This document shows positions 1-24,734 of a DNA stretch of 24,734 bases, in pieces; position 1 is the first letter of the stretch, and the number at the start of each line of letters is the position of its first letter. Below the pieces are notes generated by a model. That model worked only from the letters and a program-made list of their open reading frames with translations. It made no database searches and was not told where the DNA came from. A program made the translations under genes and the position numbers. The DNA comes from Collodictyon triciliatum (Eukaryota; CRuMs): contig JBHJMP010001079.1 of assembly GCA_043381765.1 (NCBI GenBank), positions 1 to 24,734 of the forward strand, read 5' to 3'.

Positions 1-1165
1 TTGTTTTTTTTTTGTTTTGTTGTTCAGGCAATCCTCAGCCAAAGCACACAACTGTGCAGAACGACTCTTGTTTGTAAGTGACTCCGGCTGGAGCCAAGCT
101 ACCTTGACAGTCCGCTTTGGAAAACCGAAGCCGTCCAATCAAAATGGCTCATCAGCCACACACGAATACAAGAATGAACATTCGTGCTTCATATAATTTC
201 CAGAATAAGAAAATTAACTCAAATAATCGAGATTTAATTGCTCCTACAACTTTAGTAAACCATTCAGTGAACATTTCCATCCAGAGAACATTTCGGCGAG
301 TGATTGAACCCACCAAGCAACCAGAATGTCAACCGCATCAAATCTCGATCAGAAAGAAAGCGGCAAAAAAACATTCGTGATGAAAATGATGAAAAGGCAA
401 GAAAATAAAAGATAAACAGAAATCGTCTTGGAGTAGGCTGAGTCACCCTTTCTCGCTACTCGCCCTGTGATTTGTCTTTCTCTCTGGCTTGAATCAACCA
501 AGCGATATAGCTTTGTGCCTGAAAGTTCCTGACAGGCCGGCATCCTGTCACAATCACCTTCTCTGTCTCCCCAGGCGAACAGACGAGACCTCTGAATCTC
601 TTTCGCCTTTCAAAATAACATTAGACAAAAGCAACTGGGAATAAGCCAAAGAAAAAAATGCATTTTTTTAATTTCATTTGACGCATGGAACACCATAAGA
701 TGGCGCTTGAAGGTTGCAAAACAAACAAACAAACCTCTGAGTATAATGGCATGATAATATGATTCTTTCCCTTGTCCTGTTAACGGCGCAGAAGGCTTTA
801 TTGCTTGACTTTATTCACCCGAAAGGCAAACAGCCATATCGGCCTTGCAAAAGAATACGCATGAAACAACGAAAAGAACTGTCCTTACACCAGGACAAAG
901 GCCAATCGATCAGCCCTCCTGATTCTTTCATACTTCCATCACGTCCATCTATCTTCTTTTTCACATGAAGCCTCTCTCTTATATATATACATATTATTTT
1001 CAACATTATTTAAAATATTAGTAGTGACGCAGAGAGCACTTATTTCATGGCTTATCCAACACAGATATTTATGGTCAGTACTTAAACATATGCAGTTTGG
1101 TCGCCTAGGGAATAGGATCGGAGTCTAGTTAGAGCTTTTTCAGTCTTTCCTTCTCGCCTGATCAA
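1..1165. other. Upstream region without a supported gene
   Basis: No exon chain or recognisable protein is seen here on either strand. The open frames are short (at most 87 codons), have no family resemblance and overlap one another. The first bases are a T/G-rich run. A run of alternating T and A at about 980-989 lies some 180 bp before the start codon of the RasGAP gene and could be a TATA-like element or simply AT-rich sequence. The promoter and 5' UTR of the RasGAP gene presumably lie here, but the transcription start cannot be placed. Confidence 0.5.
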
Positions 1166-19268
<18,103 letters not shown>

Positions 19269-19507
19269 GCTGCAACGTGAGCCCGGCTCGTTGTCCAACG
19301 CACTCACCAATCTCCAAAGTCACAATGCAGTCCAGTGGCACATTATCTTTCTGTCTCGAATGTTCTTTCTATTGCTTGGTTGCTACTCCTTGTCTTTCTG
19401 GTTTACTCCTGTCCAGCTCTGGTTCTTGCTCGTGTCATCAAAGTTGCACCCATCCCAAACTTGCCACAAGGTTTGCTCATGAAAAAAAAAGGCCTCAATT
19501 TTTAATG

Positions 19508-19513
19508 AATAAA
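19508..19513 (+). terminator. Candidate poly(A) signal AATAAA of the RasGAP gene
   Basis: A canonical AATAAA lies 240 bp after the RasGAP stop codon, in A-rich sequence. In AT-rich DNA such hexamers are frequent, so this is only a candidate. Confidence 0.4.
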
Positions 19514-19726
19514 TAAGAATAACAAAGATGAATAATCAAATAGTATACATAAACAGGTTCACAATCATCCTGGGAGGGGTTATGATTGTTACTTTAATGC
19601 GAAAAAGACTTTGTCGAGTTTGATCTATTGAAATAATGACATAAATCTTGTTTCAAACGCTTTGGCACCGGGTATTTCAGAGACCTTGGTCGAATATCTG
19701 ACACACTTATACCAACTTTAATTTTT

Positions 19727-19732
19727 TTTATT
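19727..19732 (-). terminator. Candidate poly(A) signal AATAAA of the Frizzled-like gene
   Basis: TTTATT on the plus strand reads AATAAA on the minus strand, about 115 bp after the receptor's stop codon. The hexamer is common in AT-rich sequence, so this is only a candidate. Confidence 0.4.
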
Positions 19733-19846
19733 TCACTGGAAGAAAATATATTTGTTAATACCAGGACGGATGACTTTTGGTGTGAGGCTTTGATGATCTC
19801 ATTTTTTTTTTTCAATTTTTTTTCATTGGAATTTGTGGCAATGGCA

Positions 19847-20012
19847 TCAACTCAAAGTCATTTCGAGGGATACGGTTGAATGATTCAGTGATGAATTTGA
19901 TTTGCCCATATGTTTTGAACTCCGAAGTGCAAACGCCCCTCGCAAGCTGAAACTCGCACCAGATGTTTGTGAAACCAAATGTCTTTTTGATGCTGCCCGT
20001 CGAACCAGCTTC
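19847..20012 (-). other. Cytoplasmic tail of the Frizzled-like receptor
   Basis: After helix 7 come the basic FLFKKLVRRAASKRHLV segment and about 40 Ser-rich residues, ending at TGA. The KTxxxW motif that animal Frizzleds use to bind Dishevelled is absent. RRAAS looks like a protein-kinase-A-type site; this is a motif match only. The frame is fixed by its join to helix 7 through the acceptor at 20069. Confidence 0.75.
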
Positions 20013-23000
20013 TTGAACAAGAAAGTGTTTCCTTTACTAAATCCAAATGTGAAAAAGACGACAATCCCCTATATTCATCGTGTGATGGAAAATGTAGATA
20101 CATTGAGTGGCTTGGTGTTAAAGAGGGGAGAATTATTATATTTTTTTTAATGGGATTTACATATGAGGCTGAGAGCATGGTGGAAAGGAACCTGGATGGC
20201 AGGGGTAATTGACCCCATTATCCAAAGGAATCTAGACGGCCTTATTGGCTCCTCGCATTCCTCAGTACTTGATAAGCCTCGGCAAACAATATTTCTCTTC
20301 AATGAATCCTTTCGAAAAATGAAAAGAAAAAAAAGGAAATAAGGAACGGAAATGAGCTGGTACACGAGCGGACTATTCGGGCTACAGAAGAGAATACAAG
20401 TACCCATATTTCATTTTCCATCGATCTGACTTCCAGCCGAAAGGCAAATATAAATGTAAACAAAAACATGAAAGATAAAATCAGCGTAATGAGTCGTAAG
20501 TACGACTGAACAAAGATTCTGTTTTTGTTTACAGACTTCGCTAGCTGTATTGAGAGTTCAATTTAGGGGTACAGCTACAAACAATACAAGATGTTGCATA
20601 GAAGGTAGACAATCGGGGCGCTACACCTGTGAGATAATATCCTTCATTTCATTCAATATCAAAAATAAGATAAAATACAAACCTGATACATATGCAACAG
20701 CACCCATACGACTAGCTGAAGGCCAATGACCAGGCATCCAGCCACCCAACCAAAAAGAATACCAAGTTCATGAGTTGCATTAATTTTGTCACTAAAAGAG
20801 CATCTAAAACGCAGAAAAATAAAAATTTTAACAGACAATCGAAGGAATAAAATGAACCGGCTTAAAATCTTACAAAAACGAGAACCCGTCATATCCAATA
20901 CCATCGATAGACACAGCATAGAGCACGAGAGTAAGAGAAAGCCCCCAGCTAAAAGCATACATAATTCTCCGCTGTGTTTGCGTTATGTCACTCTCGAAAA
21001 CAACTGTCCTCCATATGGAGATGATCAGAATAAGCCACAGAAAGGTCGCCACCAACGCAAACCACAAAGTGAAGAAACCTGAACAGATGGATATAGAAAG
21101 TTCAATTATGCGAATAAACTTCGATGTTAGGTGTATTCAATAGAGGTCATTTTTCAATACATAGTTGTATCACATCAAGAAACCTTGAAGTCCACAGAAT
21201 CCCTCCATATTATGTCTAATGGAATCTGTCCTGCAGAATGCATTTTTGTGTCCAATCCAATATGATATCACAACTAGAGATGCGATGAACGTCGATATCA
21301 AAGTGATTTGCCTGGTGTGTGTATTTTCGTATTATTATTATTATTATTTTGATAAATCTTTCGTCATAATATTACTCTATATAATATGGCGATAAATGTT
21401 GGTTTGTGAAGAAATTATTAAATCAGCTACTTGGTCGAAAGTATTTTTTCTGATTACCATGCGATGCTGTTTGGAAATTTTCTTTTGCTAGGGAAAGCGG
21501 CGTACACCGCTACAACTACTAGATCCAAAAAGAAGGAAAAATGGGCACAAATGCCCACGATCTATACAGATAATCGATATGAAAAAATTGAGTTAAAAAA
21601 ACAAGCAGTTGACGATTTGCACTCGCTATCATCATCTCAAAATGAAAGTAATTATTATGCATATCTCGTAAATATGCGGCATCTCTGTAACGGAATAGTA
21701 ATAGGCAAGCAATAGACAAACTTTGGGGAGAGATTAGATATTAATGAGACAGAGGTAAAAGGATAGAAAAGAGGAGGAAAATTAGAGTTACGTGGCGTAT
21801 CCGCTCCGTTTCATCCTCCGGGAAAATATACCAAATACAAGGTTTAACACAAACTGGGTCTCTGTTTTCATCGTATACAAGTGGACTCTCACAAGAAAGA
21901 GACGCAACTAACCGTCAAAATAAGAAACATGTTTTATTTATTTATTAATTTCATATAATTCATTTAGAATATTGAATCAACAAAAAAATAGGACAGATAA
22001 CTTATGTTCTATGATATATTTTTTTTAATATGTATCCACTTTTGCTTATATTACCGATAGTTTTGGAATTAAGATATGTTGCTGACTCGCAAGTCATGAA
22101 AATTCCAGGAACAACTTCTGCTTTATACCCGTCGTATGGAAATAATGACATACCACTTGATGGGTCCACCTTTTCAATTTTACAATGATGCATTTTCCTC
22201 TCCATATGGATTGTTGAAGTTTGACACGCATTGAATGTTTGCAGAAAAAAATATTAAATCTAAATCTAAATACCTGGTCACAGGATATCGCTTCTGAATC
22301 AACGGCATAGTTTGGTCCTAACATTAAGCAAGAAAGCCCACCGATTATGCACATGGAACGACATGGTGCATGGTTGGGATATGCCAAGGATATTGTGGTC
22401 GTTAAATTCCCAAAGAATGTGTAATCCATTTGAACCGTATAGTTTGTCATCTCGCACCTATTTATATGGTAATTATTTTTTTCACTACCACAATCCTTTG
22501 CATGATTGTTTCCTACGGTATAGTTCTTAAATGGAAAAAGAAGGAGAAAAACATCACGGTCTCAAGGATGACAGGCAGATAAGACGGTAAAGCTGCTCTG
22601 CGCATGTTCTTCCAGTTTTCGCCGATTGCAAGCTGTTCAAAACTAATAGGTTTCTGTTCGTCTGGTATTCCATGGTTGATATATTTTCCCCATCTGTTAT
22701 AGTTCAAAGAAAAACAAGTTGATTATCGGATTGATAAGAAACAGATATTTTGGTCTGTCATTAATGGAATAAGTAAATAGATAAATAGATAAATAGAAGG
22801 AAATTTTAAACTCAAGAAAATCATGTCAATCCAATTAATCATAGAGAAAGATAAAATGTATTTACTTCTACAAACATGGAATGTAGACAGGGTATTCGTT
22901 GTATAATTTATTCTCAGAAGGTAACATATGGATGTTTGAGCATGTTTCTCCGCTCGTTTTACGGCATGTCCCTAACGTAGAGATGTCTACCACAGCTAAA

Positions 23001-24532
23001 AGAATTTCATTTTCACTGGTGTAAAGTGCTTCTCCTATTTTCATTTTTCATCATTTTTTTCTTAATTTTAATTTCTTTACATATTTTTTTCATTTTAATT
23101 ATCATCTTTTTAATCTTTTTTATTTAGTACACCTTTGAAACTCTCCATCATAGAGCAAGCACCAGTTACAGCATTGGTATCTTTAGGGTCAAAGAAACGC
23201 TCGTCATCGCAATCTATCCTTGGAATAAAATTTTGCGAGTGCACACAAGGTCCAGTTTTTGACTTGACCATTTGGCAAAACGATTTGCATATCCTCTATG
23301 ACATGATTTGAGCATAAACGAACCTCATTTTAACAGACGATGGAATGAAACATAATGCATGTTAAATTATAAAAAAACTAGGATAAATAATGGACGATTA
23401 TATCATGAATAATTTACGGTAGATATTGTTCGCAAACACGCATTAGCATTCGCATACAATACAATACAATACAAAACAAAACAAAAAAAAAACCACCTTT
23501 GGAGTAATTCCGAATTCATAATTCATACATGGTGGAAGAAACATTCCACAAATTAAGGGACGCAGTAGTTTTTGACAGTCGGGCGTATCGAAGCGAATCA
23601 AGGTTAATTCTGGTTTTGTCATCAAATTAAGAGAAGCCTGGTGATTACGAAGAAGTTTAGGGTAATATTAATATGATAAGAATGAAAAGTTGGTATAAAT
23701 TATTATCAATTTAATAATTGCTTTATTATTTTCATCATTATATTATTATTGCTATTACTATTGTTATTATTATTCTTTTTCTTATTAGTATTATCATTGT
23801 TAGTATAATCATTACTTTTGTTACTACTATTTTTGCATTCGATTGTTAGAATCGAGGATGAGGAACGTAAGAGATTTTTGGGTATTAAAATTCATTTCAT
23901 TTAAATAACCCCTTTTTTCCTGGATACGATTTGTGAAACGATTTTGATCAAATTATTCATTATTTAAAAGAATTACTTGAGATGTCTCATTTACGTATAT
24001 CTGGTACTCGATTTCTGAGCAATCCAGAGAACTCAAGGCTGTCTCACAGTGAGGTTCGGCACCCGAGAAAACTTTAAGTGATACGAGGAACATTTTAATT
24101 TTTCTTTTTACAACTGTTCCTGCGAAATTACTTACACAACCCAGTCGACTTCAAGAGTCAGATGGGCGAATCAAAGGGCCATGTCAGAAACAAGCAACCA
24201 GGAATATTTATACAGAATTGATTTTGATTTTGATTTTGATTTTGATTTTGATTTTGATTTTGATTTTGATTTTGATTTTGATTTTGATTTTGATTTTGAT
24301 TTTGTTTTTGTTTTCTTTTTGTTCATGATTTTGTTTATGTTTTTTTTTATCTTTGGTCAGTACTTCAGATTTATAAAATATCGTTTGATACCAAGTGTAT
24401 AATAAAACATTGTCTATATGGAAACCAGAATAATGAACTTGTATCAAAAGGAAGGGAAAAACCTAAAACACTCATCACAAATACAAAGAGGGACACCATT
24501 CGCCCAATTCTGATATCTGCAGCAGCATCCAT
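19847..24532 (-). CDS. Frizzled-like seven-transmembrane receptor with two tandem CRDs, complete 17-exon gene
   Basis: Exons (minus strand, 5' to 3'): 24532-24463, 24071-23995, 23637-23497, 23295-23133, 22995-22876, 22693-22558, 22457-22274, 22169-22055, 21907-21792, 21561-21458, 21311-21184, 21078-20874, 20803-20683, 20620-20588, 20505-20404, 20308-20192, 20068-19847. They sum to 2,154 nt (717 aa) and phase agrees at every junction. The protein starts with a hydrophobic signal segment (RMVSLFVFVMSVLVFSG), then two 10-cysteine CRDs, a linker with CESPLVYDENRDPVCVKPC typical of Frizzled-type receptors, seven membrane segments and a basic, Ser/Thr-rich tail. It should be a plasma-membrane receptor with an extracellular ligand-binding N-terminus. 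Ligand and G-protein partner are unknown. Least certain are the 33-nt exon 14, the acceptor of exon 16, and whether a small exon is missed between exons 2 and 3. Confidence 0.87.
20068..21907 (-). other. Linker and seven-transmembrane region (exons 9-17)
   Basis: After the CESPLV...CVKPC linker, helix 1 is about aa 375-397 (IVGICAHFSFFLDLVVVAVY), followed by a basic FPSKRKFPNS loop like the RYPER loop of Frizzleds. Helix 2 is about 410-429. A loop with Cys435 and Cys448 (GFCGLQG) precedes helix 3 (FFTLWFALVATFLWLILIIS, about 453-474). Helix 4 is about 490-512, and Cys521 lies in the second extracellular loop. Helices 5 and 6 are about 533-556 and 575-594. A third extracellular loop with two cysteines (VCRGLSSTEEC) precedes helix 7 (FLWIMGSITPAIQGIVVFF). 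Helix edges are estimated by eye. Confidence 0.83.
22055..22995 (-). other. Second Frizzled cysteine-rich domain (exons 5-8, aa about 161-324)
   Basis: Again exactly ten cysteines: residues 161, 169, 221, 230, 237, 268, 272, 279, 295 and 324. The segment CAEQLYRLICLSSLRPC repeats the C-x8-C-x6-C spacing of the first domain, and APCRSMC the C-x3-C. The loops are longer (52 between cysteines 2 and 3; 31 between 5 and 6). Candidate N-glycosylation sites are NIS, NYT and NLT. The frame of exon 6 was chosen because its end phase lets the fifth cysteine fall at the start of exon 7; another frame across exon 6 is also open but has no matching phase. Confidence 0.75.
23453..23490 (+). repeat. Short ACAAT-type A-rich repeat in intron 3 of the receptor gene
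   Basis: About four copies of a 5-bp ATACA-like unit grade into ACAAA repeats and poly-A. On the gene's sense strand it is T-rich and lies just after the donor of exon 3. Confidence 0.8.
23696..23832 (+). repeat. Degenerate TTA/TTG-rich tract in intron 2 of the receptor gene
   Basis: An imperfect array of ATT, ATC and TTG triplets, looking like a decayed (TTA)n microsatellite. No exon signal is seen in it. Confidence 0.7.
24219..24304 (+). repeat. (TTTTGA)n hexanucleotide microsatellite, about 14 units, in intron 1 of the receptor gene
   Basis: A perfect hexamer array in the 391-bp first intron. On the receptor's sense strand it reads TCAAAA. Open frames encoding Phe/Asp or Lys/Ile repeats on either strand are artefacts of the array. 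Confidence 0.96.
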
Positions 24533-24682
24533 TATTTTGTGAGTTGGGCCTTTCCACCTAAAGTTTTTGTAGTTTCCATTCGAAAGAATTTAAAACGATA
24601 ATGAAACCATCTCCTGTGTAATATTTAAGTTTTTTTTTGTTTATTTTGTTTTTTTTTTTGTTTTTTGTTTTTTTGTTTTTTT

Positions 24683-24734
<52 letters not shown>
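24533..24734. other. Upstream edge of the receptor gene, ending in a poly-T run
   Basis: About 200 bp lie upstream of the receptor start. No gene is seen. From about 24628 the sequence is almost only T with occasional G, and the last 50 bases or so are an unbroken T run, which may be a real homopolymer or an assembly edge. Confidence 0.6.

Larger units (their letters stand above)
19269..19846. other. Convergent intergenic region between the RasGAP and Frizzled-like genes
   Basis: This 578-bp stretch separates the two stop codons. No conserved open frame is seen. It must hold the 3' UTRs and poly(A) sites of both genes, which may overlap as antisense transcripts. Confidence 0.7.
23133..24071 (-). 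other. First Frizzled cysteine-rich domain (exons 2-4, aa about 32-143)
   Basis: Ten cysteines fall at residues 32, 41, 70, 79, 86, 99, 103, 113, 125 and 143. The core CQKLLRPLICGMFLPPC has the C-x8-C-x6-C spacing of Frizzled CRDs, and RICKSFCQMV has the following C-x3-C. A Frizzled CRD is an all-helical, five-disulphide domain that binds lipids or Wnt-type ligands in animals. The spacing between the second and third cysteines (29) is shorter than in animal Frizzleds, which may mean a small exon was missed in the 357-bp intron 23638-23994. Confidence 0.85.

Noticed and set aside
117-380. 87-codon plus-strand frame upstream of the RasGAP gene
   Set aside because: No family resemblance, biased Asn/Lys/Arg composition, and overlap by unrelated minus-strand frames; a chance frame is more likely.
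19885-20178. 97-codon minus-strand frame in the last receptor exon
   Set aside because: The alternative frame joins helix 7 in phase at 20068 and gives GIVVFFTFGFSKGNTFLFKK plus a typical basic tail; the 97-codon frame has no such continuity.
20357-20403. 47-bp intron between receptor exons 15 and 16
   Set aside because: An acceptor further on, at 20309, follows a strong T-rich tract, gives a normal 95-bp intron in the same phase and avoids an extra hydrophobic Phe run.
20786-21082. 98-codon plus-strand frame
   Set aside because: Antisense shadow of receptor helices 3-5.
24136-24148. 13-nt microexon between receptor exons 1 and 2
   Set aside because: Exon 1 ends in phase 1 and exon 2 begins in phase 1 by direct joining; adding the microexon would break the frame.

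Overview
This is a eukaryotic nuclear window: AT-rich, dense with spliceosomal introns (mostly 60-170 bp, GT..AG), with long T-rich tandem repeats. No bacterial gene structure is present. Joining exons by splice-site phase and family similarity gives two complete, convergent genes. The many short open frames are mostly exon fragments or repeat read-through. The gene content (an IRA/NF1-type RasGAP and a Frizzled-like seven-helix receptor), the short introns and the AT-rich sequence suggest an early-diverging, perhaps Mucoromycota-like, fungus. That placement is an inference; another opisthokont or an amoebozoan is not excluded.

Layout. 1-1165: upstream sequence with no gene I can support. 1166-19268 (+): a neurofibromin/Ira-type RasGAP gene that I resolve into 88 exons. 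The exons sum to 7,623 nt (2,540 aa) with every phase matching. It carries N-terminal helical repeats, a GAP domain with its catalytic arginine, a Sec14-like plus PH-like module, and C-terminal helical repeats. 19269-19846: convergent intergenic stretch with candidate poly(A) signals for both genes. 24532-19847 (-): a Frizzled-like receptor of 17 exons (2,154 nt, 717 aa) with a signal peptide, seven membrane segments and, unusually, what reads as two tandem 10-cysteine Frizzled cysteine-rich domains (CRDs). 24533-24734: T-rich edge of the window.

How they fit together. Neurofibromin/Ira proteins switch off Ras by stimulating GTP hydrolysis; Frizzled-like receptors are plasma-membrane seven-helix proteins with an extracellular ligand-binding CRD. 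Both are signalling proteins, but nothing in the sequence shows that they work together; they share only a convergent 3' region. The long repeat arrays (TTA, an 11-mer, a 12-mer, TTTTGA) all lie in introns and account for several of the longest ones. The most novel observation is the tandem-CRD receptor.
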